This document shows, one piece after another, positions 27,024-34,942 of a DNA stretch of 64,000 nucleotides (its first letter is position 1; every line of letters begins with the position of its first letter). This stretch comes from DATARH01 sp963778385 (GTDB taxonomy: Bacteria; Pseudomonadota; Alphaproteobacteria; ATCC43930; CGMCC-115725). Both the position numbers and the translations under genes were made by a program. The DNA lies in NCBI GenBank assembly GCA_963778385.1, contig CAVZUA010000006.1, positions 62,001-126,000 of the forward strand, in the 5' to 3' direction. The notes below the pieces were generated by a model. The model did not search any database. It was not told where the DNA came from and saw only the letters and a list, made by a program, of their open reading frames with translations.

Positions 27024-27485
27024 ATGAATTACGTCAGGCGCGTGCTGCAACCGGGCGAAGCCGTCATTCATGTAACGCGCATCCACCCGATCATCTTCCT
27101 GCCTGCGGCCCTGTGGTTGGTCTTGGCGGTCGTGCTGCTTATCATGGCGCTCACCCTGACCGGCGACCTGCGCATCGGCGGCGAGGCGATTGCGGTCTTC
27201 TGTATCGTTTTCGCGATCGCTTCGGCCTTGCCCGCACTCCTCCGGCGGATAAGCACGGAGCTCGCCGTGACCGATCGCCGAGTGATCTACAAATCCGGGA
27301 TCCTTGCCCGCCACACGCTGGAGATGAACCGCAGTAAGGTCGAAAGCGTCGATGTCGACCAGTCGGTTCTCGGCCGGCTTATCGGCTTCGGCACGATCGT
27401 TGTGCGCGGCACCGGCGGCAGCCTCGAACCGATCCGCATGATCAGCGACCCGCTGACCTTCCGCAGCCACATCACCGCGGGCTGA
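27024..27485 (+). CDS. Bacterial PH domain (YdbS-like) membrane protein
   Basis: A 153-residue protein with two membrane helices (FLPAALWLVLAVVLLIMAL and IAVFCIVFAIASALPALL), then a bPH_2 domain: TELAVTDRRVIYKSGILARH, then LEMNRSKVESVDVDQSVLGR, then GFGTIVVRGTGGSLEPI. Such proteins associate with membranes and their role is poorly defined. The nearest purine-rich RBS-like stretch (GGGAGG) is about 17 nt from the ATG, so the start is moderately certain. It lies 54 bp upstream of nadQ in the same direction and may be cotranscribed. Confidence 0.88.
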   Translation: MNYVRRVLQPGEAVIHVTRIHPIIFLPAALWLVLAVVLLIMALTLTGDLRIGGEAIAVFCIVFAIASALPALLRRISTELAVTDRRVIYKSGILARHTLEMNRSKVESVDVDQSVLGRLIGFGTIVVRGTGGSLEPIRMISDPLTFRSHITAG

Positions 27486-27539
27486 TGCCGCTGGCGCCGG
27501 CCGCCCAATCGTCACGCTTCTCGTGATACAATCACGGGC

Positions 27540-28565
27540 ATGAGCAGCGGGGCGGTGGCGGAGATCAAGCGACGACCGGGCGGGACGATCCCCGCCTCCG
27601 GCCGCGGCGCTGCGCTGTCGATCGGCCTTTCGGCGGTGATCGTCGCGGCCAGCGAGCAGGAGCCGCGAGTCCTGACGATTCGCCATGCCGCACCCGGCCG
27701 CCAGCCGGTCGAGGCGCTGCCCGCCGGTCCGCTGGAGGCGGAGCATCGGACGCTGCAGATCGGCCTCAGGAGCTGGGTCGAGCGCCAGACCAGCCAACGC
27801 CTTGGCTATGTCGAGCAGCTTTATACCTTTGGCGACCGAGACCGGCTCGCTGCGGCGCCGGCGACGGAAAACCCGCCGCTCACCGTCGCCTATCTGGCCT
27901 TGGTGCGCGAGATGCGTGCGGGTGGCTCGGCCGAGGCGGTGTGGCAAAACTGGTACCGTTACCTGCCGTGGGAAGATTGGCGCGACGGCGAGCCCAAATC
28001 GCTCGCCGCGATCGAAGCCGGGCTCGCCGCCTGGGCCCTGTCGGCATTGGCCGATGACGAGCGTCGCTTGCGCGAAGAGCGAATGCGGGTCGCCTTTGGC
28101 CTTCATTCGGCGTCGTGGAACGAGGAACTCGTCCTCGAACGCTATGAACTGCTCTATGAGGCCGGACTGGTGTCCGAGGCCGCGCGCGACCGCGCGCTGC
28201 CGGTCGAGAGGGAAAGCGGCTTCGGGGTCGCGATGGCGGTCGATCACCGCCGCATTCTGGCGACCGCGGTCGGGCGGTTGCGTGGCAAGATCAAGTATCG
28301 TCCGGTCGTCTTCGAGCTGATGCCGTCGGCATTTACGCTGTCGCAGCTGCAGCAGACGGTCGAGGCGCTGAGCGGCGTTCGCCTGCACAAGCAGAATTTC
28401 CGCCGCCTCGTCGAGCAGCAAGGCCTCGTCGAGGAAACCGGCGACATCACGGCCGCGACTGGTGGCCGGCCGGCGCGGCTGGTGCGATTTCGTCGTGAGG
28501 TGTTGCTGGAGCGGCCGGCGCCTGGCCTGCGACTGCGGGCCGGGCGACGGATGGCGGTGCCTTAG
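27540..28565 (+). CDS. nadQ: NAD regulator, Nudix-related transcription factor (NadQ/NrtR type)
   Basis: A 341-residue protein. The N-terminal half (about 25-180) has the Nudix fold pattern (LSIGLSAVIVAASEQEPRVL, VEQLYTFGDRDR) but lacks the catalytic Nudix box, as expected for a ligand sensor. The C-terminal part (about 255-325) is a winged helix of NrtR type: YRPVVFELMPSAFTLSQLQQ, then LSGVRLHKQNFRRLVEQQGL. NadQ in alphaproteobacteria represses nadABC in response to NAD metabolism (recalled knowledge). A perfect palindrome sits before nadA in this window, and ndh, nadA and nadC follow. Its 3' end overlaps the convergent ndh gene by 119 bp. Confidence 0.83.
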   Translation: MSSGAVAEIKRRPGGTIPASGRGAALSIGLSAVIVAASEQEPRVLTIRHAAPGRQPVEALPAGPLEAEHRTLQIGLRSWVERQTSQRLGYVEQLYTFGDRDRLAAAPATENPPLTVAYLALVREMRAGGSAEAVWQNWYRYLPWEDWRDGEPKSLAAIEAGLAAWALSALADDERRLREERMRVAFGLHSASWNEELVLERYELLYEAGLVSEAARDRALPVERESGFGVAMAVDHRRILATAVGRLRGKIKYRPVVFELMPSAFTLSQLQQTVEALSGVRLHKQNFRRLVEQQGLVEETGDITAATGGRPARLVRFRREVLLERPAPGLRLRAGRRMAVP

Positions 28566-29847
28566 AGTCGAGGATCAGCCGCGCGCCGCGCTGATAGGTC
28601 AGGTACGACCACAGCCACTCCGACGCGACCACAAGGCGGTTGCGGAAGCCGATCAGGAAATAGATGTGCGCGGCGCTCCATAGCAGCCAGCCGAGCCGTC
28701 CCGACAGCCGCAGCCAGCCGAAATCGGCGACCGCTTCGCGCCGGCCGATTGTCGCGAGGTTGCCGAGATTGTGATAGCGAAACGGGGTCGGAGTCGAGCC
28801 GCGAAGCCGCGCTTTGATAGCGCGCGCGACGTGTTTTCCCTGCTGTTTTGCCACGGTAGCGATGCCCGGCAGCGGCTTGCCGTCCGGAGCGGCGATCGTC
28901 GCGGTATCGCCGATCACAAACACCTCGGGATGCTCCGACAGGCTCAAATCCGCGGCGACCGGGACGCGGCCCTCGCGGCCGCCTTCGAGCGCGAGCCATT
29001 CCGCCGCCGGCGATGCGCGCACGCCGGCGGCCCAGATCACAGTGCGGCTCTCGACGCGCTCGCCGTCTAGGTTGACACCGCTATTGTCGCAATTCGTGAC
29101 CGGGGTGCCGAGCCGCAGTTCGACACCCAACCGGGTCAGGGCGCGCGCCGCGACCGCCGACAGCTTTGGCGGAAAGCTCGGCAGAATGCGCAGTCCAGCC
29201 TCGACGAGGATGACCCGCGCCATCGTTGGATCGATGCGGCGGAAGTCGCGCGCCAGCGTGGCGTGCGACAGCTCGGCAAGCGCGCCGGCCAGCTCGACGC
29301 CGGTCGGGCCGCCGCCGATGATGACGAACGTCATCAGCTGGCGGCGCTCCACCTCGTCGTCGCTGTCTTCGGCATGCTCGAACGCAAGCAGGATACGTTG
29401 CCGCATCGCCCGTGCATCCTCGACATCCTTCAGTCCCAGCGTTGCCGAGGCCCATTCGTCATGGCCGAAATAGGATTCCCGGGCGCCGGTCGCGATCACC
29501 AGATAGTCATACGGAACCCGGTGCTCGCCGACGATCACTGCCCGGCCTGCCGTGTCGATCGCGCTCACCGTGCCGAGCATCACCCGCGTGTTACGCTGCC
29601 GTCCGAGGATCGAGCGTATCGGTGCGGCGATATCGGCGGGCGACAAGGCGGCCGTCGCGACCTGATAAAGTAATGGCTGGAACAGGTGATGGTTGTGGCG
29701 ATCGATGACCATCACGTCAGCCGCGGCACGGCTGAGCCGGGTCGTCGCCGACAGCCCGCCAAAGCCTGCGCCGACAATCACGATCCGCGGATTTCGGGAC
29801 GGCGTCACGACCCGAGGAGTGCCGTTCCGTTCGAGCGATCCATCCAT
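28447..29847 (-). CDS. ndh: Type II NADH dehydrogenase (NDH-2)
   Basis: A 466-residue flavoprotein that would oxidise NADH with quinone without proton pumping. It has IVIVGAGFGGLSATTRL (FAD), HHLFQPLLYQVATAALSP (NDH-2 signature), FVIIGGGPTGVELAGALAEL (NADH site) and VFVIGDTATI. The C-terminus carries amphipathic and hydrophobic segments (GWLLWSAAHIYFLIGFRNRL) that anchor it to the inner membrane. The last 40 residues are Ala/Pro-rich and overlap the 3' end of nadQ on the other strand. Its position between nadQ and nadA suggests shared control by NAD status, but I see no NadQ-like palindrome at its start. Confidence 0.92.
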   Translation of the reverse strand: MDGSLERNGTPRVVTPSRNPRIVIVGAGFGGLSATTRLSRAAADVMVIDRHNHHLFQPLLYQVATAALSPADIAAPIRSILGRQRNTRVMLGTVSAIDTAGRAVIVGEHRVPYDYLVIATGARESYFGHDEWASATLGLKDVEDARAMRQRILLAFEHAEDSDDEVERRQLMTFVIIGGGPTGVELAGALAELSHATLARDFRRIDPTMARVILVEAGLRILPSFPPKLSAVAARALTRLGVELRLGTPVTNCDNSGVNLDGERVESRTVIWAAGVRASPAAEWLALEGGREGRVPVAADLSLSEHPEVFVIGDTATIAAPDGKPLPGIATVAKQQGKHVARAIKARLRGSTPTPFRYHNLGNLATIGRREAVADFGWLRLSGRLGWLLWSAAHIYFLIGFRNRLVVASEWLWSYLTYQRGARLILDSKAPPSVARPAVAGQAPAAPATPHDEIAPAAPAGHQSRP

Positions 29848-29970
29848 GGCGATACCTCACGCCTGGGCGCCCTATAGATGGTGAGGAGCAGCCCTTCGTC
29901 TCAAGGCAGGGGCAGCTTACAAGAGCCGATGGATGCGCAATTCGCGCATGACAGTCTTGTGAAAGAGGGG

Positions 29971-29998
29971 TTGACGCCGAGCTTCGACGACTTATTCT
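29971..29998 (+). promoter_or_regulatory. Candidate promoter of nadA-nadC
   Basis: TTGACG (29971-29976) and TATTCT (29993-29998) are 16 bp apart, placing the transcript start near 30005. The leader would be about 85 nt and contain the hairpin at 30018 and the palindrome at 30062. Motif match is good at -35 and moderate at -10. Confidence 0.5.
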
Positions 29999-30017
29999 CA
30001 TATCTAGCATAACCCAT

Positions 30018-30048
30018 AGCCGGACGGTCGCGCTCCCGTCCGGCTTTT
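30018..30048 (+). terminator. Terminator-like hairpin in the nadA leader
   Basis: AGCCGGACGG (30018-30027) pairs perfectly with CCGTCCGGCT (30036-30045) across an 8-nt loop, and the run TTTT (30045-30048) follows. Orientation is rightward, toward nadA. No gene ends just upstream on this strand, so either a short RNA stops here or transcription of nadA is attenuated. The T-run is short. Confidence 0.6.
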
Positions 30049-30061
30049 CCAGACCCTGTAA

Positions 30062-30078
30062 ATGCTCAAATTGAGCAT
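30062..30078 (+). promoter_or_regulatory. NadQ-like operator before nadA
   Basis: A perfect palindrome ATGCTCAA-A-TTGAGCAT directly abuts the AAGGAGG ribosome binding site of nadA. Its length and A/T centre fit a dimeric winged-helix regulator, and the nadQ gene is 1.5 kb away. The site lies downstream of the candidate promoter, so binding would block elongation or a closer promoter. Confidence 0.65.
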
Positions 30079-30090
30079 AAGGAGGATGTC

Positions 30091-31089
30091 GTGCTGCAAC
30101 CCGCCACCCCTAGCGCCAGACCCAACCTGCCTCTGCCCGAGCTTTATCATCGCGTCGAGCGCCATGTGCCCGAGTTCGAATGGCCGATCCTGGCCGAGGA
30201 CATCGCGGCCATCCTCAAGCTGAAGCGCGAGCGCAACGCGGTCGTCCTCGCGCATAACTACCAGACGCCCGACATCTTCCACACGGTCGCCGACATCGTC
30301 GGCGACAGCCTAGCGCTGGCGCGCGAGGCGGCTCGCACCGATGCCGATGTCATCGTGCTCGCCGGCGTCCATTTCATGGCCGAGACCGCGAAACTGCTAA
30401 ATCCGGACAAGACCGTGCTGATCCCGGATATGAAAGCCGGCTGCTCGCTCGCCGAGTCGATCACCGCCGAGGATGTCCGACTGCTGCGCGCCACCCATCC
30501 GGGCGTCCCGGTGGTGACCTATGTCAACACCTCGGCCGCGGTGAAGGCCGAGAGCGATGTCTGCTGCACCTCGGGCAACGCCCGGAAGATCGTCGAGGCG
30601 CTTGGCGTGCCGGAGGTGATCATGATCCCGGACGAATATCTGGCGCGCAATATTGCCGCTCAGACCAAGGTCAAGATCATCGCCTGGAAGGGGCATTGCG
30701 AAGTGCATGAGCGGTTTTCCGCCGCCGAGGTCCGCGAACTGCGCGCCAGCCATCCGGGCGTCGTGGTGCTGGCTCATCCCGAGTGCCCGCCCGAGGTCGT
30801 CGCCGAATGCGATTTCACCGGCTCGACCGCGGCAATGGCCGATTATGTCGGGCAGAAGAAGCCGGCGCGTGTCGTGCTGCTGACCGAATGCTCGATGAGC
30901 GACAACGTCGCGCTGCAATATCCCGAACTCGACTTTGTGCGGCCGTGCAACCTGTGCCCGCATATGAAGCGGATCACGCTCGGCAATATCCGCCACGCGC
31001 TCGAAACGATGACGCACGAGGTGACGGTGCCGGCCGCGATCGTCGCACCGGCCCGCCGCGCCGTCGAGCGTATGCTGGAGATGGGCTAG
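30091..31089 (+). CDS. nadA: Quinolinate synthase A
   Basis: A 332-residue [4Fe-4S] enzyme condensing iminoaspartate with dihydroxyacetone phosphate. Signatures are VVLAHNYQTPDIFHTVADIV and VLAGVHFMAETAKLLNP, and the three cluster Cys are read in DMKAGCSLAE, VVLAHPECPPEVV and FVRPCNLCPHMK; VCCTSGNA is a fourth conserved block. The start is GTG 30091, set by AAGGAGG 5-6 nt upstream. It is the first gene of nadA-nadC; nadB is absent here. Regulation by the adjacent palindrome and leader hairpin is likely. Confidence 0.96.
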   Translation: MLQPATPSARPNLPLPELYHRVERHVPEFEWPILAEDIAAILKLKRERNAVVLAHNYQTPDIFHTVADIVGDSLALAREAARTDADVIVLAGVHFMAETAKLLNPDKTVLIPDMKAGCSLAESITAEDVRLLRATHPGVPVVTYVNTSAAVKAESDVCCTSGNARKIVEALGVPEVIMIPDEYLARNIAAQTKVKIIAWKGHCEVHERFSAAEVRELRASHPGVVVLAHPECPPEVVAECDFTGSTAAMADYVGQKKPARVVLLTECSMSDNVALQYPELDFVRPCNLCPHMKRITLGNIRHALETMTHEVTVPAAIVAPARRAVERMLEMG

Positions 31090-31105
31090 AGGACCGGAGG
31101 GGCCC

Positions 31106-31942
31106 GTGATCCGTCTTCTTGTCGAACCGATCGTGCGTGCCGCCTTGGCCGAGGACCTCGGGCGGGCAGGGGACATCACCACCGACGCGGTCGTGCCGGC
31201 CGACGCGCGGATCGAAGCGGTGATCGCGGCGCGCCAGCCCGGCGTGCTGGCCGGTCTTGACACGGCGCTGATCGCCTTCGAACTGCTCGATCCGTCGCTG
31301 GAACTGGAGCGCCTTTGCGCCGATGGCGCCCGCGTAGAACGAGGGCAACCGGTGGCGAGGATCAAGGGCGCGGCACGCCCGGTGCTGGCCGCCGAACGGA
31401 CGGCGCTCAACCTGGTGTGCCGGTTGTCGGGGGTCGCCACCGCGACACGCGCGCTGGCCGATGCGATCGAGGGGCACAAGGCCAAAATCGTCTGCACCCG
31501 CAAGACCACGCCGGGGCTGCGCATCCTCGAAAAGGAGGCGGTGCGGATGGGCGGCGGCGCCAATCATCGCTTCGGTCTCGATGACGCGATGCTCATCAAG
31601 GACAACCATGTCGCGATGGCGGGTGGCGTCGTCCCGGCGCTGCGGCGGGCCAAGGCGGCCGCCGGCCACCTCGTCAAGATCGAGCTCGAAGTCGATACAC
31701 TCGACCAGCTTGCCGAGGCGTTGAGCGAGGGCTTCGACGCCGTGCTGCTCGACAATATGGACCCGCCGACGTTGCGCCGCGCGGTCGAGATGGTGGATGG
31801 ACGGGCGATCACCGAGGCTTCCGGCCGCATTACCCGCGAGACTGCCCCCGCGATCGCCGCGGCCGGCGTCGACCTCATCTCATCCGGCTGGATCACCCAC
31901 AGCGCGCCGATCCTCGATCTCGGCCTCGACGTCGCCGAATAA
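31106..31942 (+). CDS. nadC: Nicotinate-nucleotide pyrophosphorylase (carboxylating)
   Basis: A 278-residue quinolinate phosphoribosyltransferase making nicotinate mononucleotide. Blocks include ALAEDLGRAGDITTDAVVP, AERTALNLVCRLSGVATATR, CTRKTTPGLRILEKEAV, GGGANHRFGLDDAMLIKDNH (substrate phosphate site) and ASGRITRETAPAIAAAGVDL. The start is GTG 31106 with GGAGGGG upstream, 16 bp after nadA. The two form one operon completing the de novo route to NAD except for iminoaspartate formation (NadB or aspartate dehydrogenase), which must be encoded elsewhere. Confidence 0.96.
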   Translation: MIRLLVEPIVRAALAEDLGRAGDITTDAVVPADARIEAVIAARQPGVLAGLDTALIAFELLDPSLELERLCADGARVERGQPVARIKGAARPVLAAERTALNLVCRLSGVATATRALADAIEGHKAKIVCTRKTTPGLRILEKEAVRMGGGANHRFGLDDAMLIKDNHVAMAGGVVPALRRAKAAAGHLVKIELEVDTLDQLAEALSEGFDAVLLDNMDPPTLRRAVEMVDGRAITEASGRITRETAPAIAAAGVDLISSGWITHSAPILDLGLDVAE

Positions 31943-31995
31943 GCGAGGCTGGCTATTGCGCGGCCCGCGCCGCCGACTTCGTTCGCCGGCGCTTG

Positions 31996-32026
31996 AAAAA
32001 AAGAAGGCCGGGATAAGCCCGGCCTT
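31996..32026 (-). terminator. Intrinsic terminator, leftward, between nadC and the small secreted gene
   Basis: AAGGCCGGG (read leftward from 32026) pairs with CCCGGCCTT (ending 32004) around a 5-nt loop and is followed by C and seven T (32002-31996). It fits termination of the small leftward gene at 32065-32304. Read rightward, the stem ends in CCTTGAAGTT without a T-run, so nadC termination there is less certain. Confidence 0.78.
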
Positions 32027-32064
32027 GAAGTTCCTTGATCTAACGAGTTGTTGTTCCGGCCGAG

Positions 32065-32304
32065 CTACCAGCCGCGATGATAGTAGCCCGGGCCGTAGCC
32101 GTAACGGCCGTAGCCGTCGTAATGGCGCCACCAATCGTGGTGAGGATGCTGCACGATCGCCATGTGCAAACCGTGCGGGCCGACAAACGCACGCACCGCG
32201 GCGTCAGCCGGGGCGGCGGTGATCGTTGCGGCGCCGAGCGTGCCGGCGGCAACCGCCGCGAGGCCCAATCGACGGAACCAGGTATTGCGCGATTTGAGGG
32301 ACAT
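32065..32304 (-). CDS. Small exported Gly/Tyr/His-rich protein
   Basis: A 79-residue protein starting at ATG 32304 with GGGGAGGG upstream. The signal peptide (RRLGLAAVAAGTLGAATITA) is cleaved near APADA-AV. The mature 40 residues end in a Tyr/Gly/His/Trp-rich tail (WWRHYDGYGRYGYGPGYYHR). Short proteins with such tails are common in alphaproteobacteria and lack assigned function; metal or surface binding by the His/Tyr tail is only a guess. It has its own terminator and is convergent with nadC. Confidence 0.68.
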   Translation of the reverse strand: MSLKSRNTWFRRLGLAAVAAGTLGAATITAAPADAAVRAFVGPHGLHMAIVQHPHHDWWRHYDGYGRYGYGPGYYHRGW

Positions 32305-32539
32305 CTGACCCTCCCCTTTTCCCAACTATGTGGCTCAAAGCAACCACTCAATAAGTAAACGGTACCGTATCATTCTTATTTCCAACCCATTGTGAAAATT
32401 TTTGTATCAATTTCCGACAAGCTGAAACGTCAGGTTTACCGATCGCTTGCACTGGGCACTCTGACCGGCGCGCCCTGTGGCGCAATCGTTGCCGTTCTCC
32501 TATACTTGCCCGTGAAACCGCAGCCGAGGGAGCAGCGCG

Positions 32540-33133
32540 ATGGCGGATGGCACGACCCCGATCGTCCCGGAAACGCCGACCGAGGCGGTGACGCCGGCGG
32601 GCATCAACCATCTCGTCATCAACGTCCGCGATATCGAGGAATCGCACAAATTCTGGACCGAAACGCTCGGCTTCAAGCAGGTCGGCTATTCGAAGCGGCG
32701 CAACGGCAAGATGCGGTTCTATTCCGGCGACCATGACGGCCGGATGAACCATCACGACATCGCATTGTGCGAGAACCCGAACCTGCCCAAGCCGCCGGCG
32801 GAATGGGCGATGTTCGATATGCCGGTGGCGATCAACCATATCGCGATCGCGTTGCCGAACCGCGAGGCCTGGCTGAAGCAGCTGGCGTGGCTGCGCGCGA
32901 AAGGCGTCAAGTTTGAGGCGCGCGTCGCGCACGGGATGACGCACAGCCTCTACATCGTCGACCCCAACGGCTACGGCGTCGAGGTGCTCTACGAGCTGCC
33001 GCGCGAGGTGTGGGGCGACAACATCCAGGGCGCGATCGACTTCGCCGAGCGGTTGCCGACCGAGGGAGACGAAGTTTTTATCGACGACACCAACTACCCA
33101 CGTTTCGGCAAGGCGGGGACGGCGGCCGAATAG
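32540..33133 (+). CDS. VOC-superfamily protein (glyoxalase / extradiol dioxygenase fold)
   Basis: A 197-residue protein with two VOC half-domains: AGINHLVINVRDIEESHKFW at residues 20-39, and NHIAIALPNREAWLKQL, then LYIVDPNGYGVEVLYELP. Candidate metal ligands are H23, H98-type (NHIAIAL) and E in VEVLYE, as in catechol 2,3-dioxygenases. It is shorter than extradiol dioxygenases of about 300 residues. A GAGGGAG RBS precedes ATG 32540. Substrate is unknown, and neighbours on both sides are unrelated. Confidence 0.84.
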   Translation: MADGTTPIVPETPTEAVTPAGINHLVINVRDIEESHKFWTETLGFKQVGYSKRRNGKMRFYSGDHDGRMNHHDIALCENPNLPKPPAEWAMFDMPVAINHIAIALPNREAWLKQLAWLRAKGVKFEARVAHGMTHSLYIVDPNGYGVEVLYELPREVWGDNIQGAIDFAERLPTEGDEVFIDDTNYPRFGKAGTAAE

Positions 33134-33159
33134 CCGCCTCACTGCCGGCACGGCAGCGG

Positions 33160-33360
33160 TTACGGCCGTTTCTTCCGCAGCGCGCCAAAAACGACCATCA
33201 CCAGACCGATACCGCCGACGGCGCCCGACACCGTGCCCACCGTCTGCATCATCGCCGCCGGGTCGTTCGATTTCGGCGCCAGTGCGGTCGCCATGCCGAA
33301 AAAGCAGGCGAGCGCCAGCGCAATCATCAGCACGCCGGTCAGGACAACCCTCACGTTCAT
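33160..33360 (-). CDS. Small membrane protein of 66 residues
   Basis: Two hydrophobic helices (VVLTGVLMIALALACFFGMA and AVGGIGLVMVVFGAL) are joined by a polar loop (LAPKSNDPAAMMQT) and end in RKKRP, a positively charged cytoplasmic tail. No family recognised. It is convergent with the VOC gene and divergent from an MFS gene. Composition and topology are typical of real small membrane proteins. Confidence 0.5.
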   Translation of the reverse strand: MNVRVVLTGVLMIALALACFFGMATALAPKSNDPAAMMQTVGTVSGAVGGIGLVMVVFGALRKKRP

Positions 33361-33531
33361 AAGCGGTCCCCCGTTTTGGGGCGATACGGGTCGGAAGCGC
33401 GACGGGTTTCCGCCGGCGCGAAAATCGATGACCGGTGCCGCTCCTTCCCGTGCCTTTCATTGACAGCGTTCGCGCTTTCCTAAAAGTTGCGCGAAGGCCG
33501 CTGCAGACGGCCGCTTTGGGGGAGAGACGCC

Positions 33532-34920
33532 GTGGCCCAGCCGCTTCCGAGAACCCAGCCGGCGCAGACCATCGAGAGCTATGTCGGCGCTGCGATGGAC
33601 AACGCGACCATGGGCCGCCTCCATTGGCGCGTGCTGGGGCTGGTCGCGGCGGGCTATTTCTGCGACGTGCTCGATTTCACGATCTTCGGCGCGCTGGTCC
33701 CCGATCTGATCAAGAGCGGCTTTGTCACCCAAAGCCAGGTTCCGTGGATCGGCAGCATCACGCTGCTCGGGCTGTTTGTCGGGACGCTGGGGCAGGGCGA
33801 GTTCACAGACCGGTTCGGCCGCAAGACGGTCTACCAGTTCAACCTGCTGCTGTTCGGGGTGGCGACGATCGTCGCCGCGCTGCCGCCGATGCCGAGCATC
33901 GGCTTCGACCCTGGCCTTGGTTGGCTACTGACCTTCCGTTTCCTGGCCGGCGTCGGGCTCGGCGCCGAGCAGCCGCTGTGCTTCTCGTACACGGCGGAAT
34001 ATGCGCCCAAGGCCATCCGCGGCCGGACGATCGCCTTTATGCAATTCCTCGGCGGCGCTTGGCCGTGGCCGGTCGGCGTGTTGCTGACGATCACCTTGCG
34101 CGACACGCTCGGCTGGCGCGGCATCTGGATCATCATCGGCATCGCCGCGCTCGTGGTGTTCATCCTGCGCTTTTCGCTGCCCGAATCGCCGCGCTGGCTG
34201 GCGACGCATGGACAAGGACAGCGCGCCCTCGACCTGCTGCAGCGCATGGGCATCCGCACTCCGCCGCTGTCGAGCCTGAAAGCCGACGCCGCGAGCGACA
34301 CCAGGAGCGATCCGCTCGCTCTCGTATGGAGCCGCTATCCCGGACGCGTCATCGCCGGGATGATCTGCTTCTTTGCGTTCTTTAGCATCGCGTTGGGGCT
34401 AGGCGCATGGCTGCCGAACATCCTCGCGCAGCGCGGCTTTGGGATCGCCAAGTCGCTCAATTCGATCTTCTGGATGACGCTCGCCTTCCCCTGCGCCAGC
34501 GCCTTCATGATGTTCGCGCTCGAATATTTCGGCCGCAAGCCGACCGCGGTCGCCGCGTTCATCCTCACCGGCGCGTTCGGGTTGTGGTGGGCGAATTCCG
34601 ACAGCGAGACCATGGTGCTGGCGGTCGGGTTCGGGATGATCTTCTTCACCCAGCTCGCCGGTAATTCCTCGCAGATCTTCATTTCCGAGGTGTTCCCGAC
34701 TAATGCCCGTGCCTCCGGCTTTGGCTGCGCGCAAGCGGCGGGACGCCTCGGCGCCGCGGTGGCGATCCCGTCGATCCTGTGGATTTATACCGGCTGGGGT
34801 CTCAATGCGGTGTTTGTCGCGATCGCAGTGATGGTCGCGATCGCCGCGGTCGCGGTGACACAGATCGGCCCCGAGCCGCGCGGCCTCGCGCTCGACGAAG
34901 TCGCGCCGCCGACCGCTTAA
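33532..34920 (+). CDS. MFS permease, metabolite:H+ symporter type
   Basis: A permease of about 462 residues with 12 membrane segments. MFS signatures are GEFTDRFGRKTVYQFNLLLF (loop 2-3), RFLAGVGLGAEQPLCFSYTAE in TM4, LPESPRWLATHGQGQRA at the end of the first half (sugar/SP-like) and ISEVFPTNARASGFG near the C-terminus. These fit the SP/AAHS/MHS group that imports aromatic acids, sugars or organic acids. I prefer GTG 33532, preceded by GGGGAGAG; an ATG at 33487 in frame would add 15 atypical basic residues. The next gene, 22 bp downstream, is an ABC binding protein, possibly cotranscribed. Confidence 0.85.
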   Translation: MAQPLPRTQPAQTIESYVGAAMDNATMGRLHWRVLGLVAAGYFCDVLDFTIFGALVPDLIKSGFVTQSQVPWIGSITLLGLFVGTLGQGEFTDRFGRKTVYQFNLLLFGVATIVAALPPMPSIGFDPGLGWLLTFRFLAGVGLGAEQPLCFSYTAEYAPKAIRGRTIAFMQFLGGAWPWPVGVLLTITLRDTLGWRGIWIIIGIAALVVFILRFSLPESPRWLATHGQGQRALDLLQRMGIRTPPLSSLKADAASDTRSDPLALVWSRYPGRVIAGMICFFAFFSIALGLGAWLPNILAQRGFGIAKSLNSIFWMTLAFPCASAFMMFALEYFGRKPTAVAAFILTGAFGLWWANSDSETMVLAVGFGMIFFTQLAGNSSQIFISEVFPTNARASGFGCAQAAGRLGAAVAIPSILWIYTGWGLNAVFVAIAVMVAIAAVAVTQIGPEPRGLALDEVAPPTA

Positions 34921-34942
34921 GCCTTTCATTCAGGAGAACAGC

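Noticed and set aside
30018..30048. Considered as part of a tRNA or riboswitch
   Set aside because: Only one hairpin with a short T-run; no tRNA arms, CCA or T-loop motif, and no known riboswitch core.
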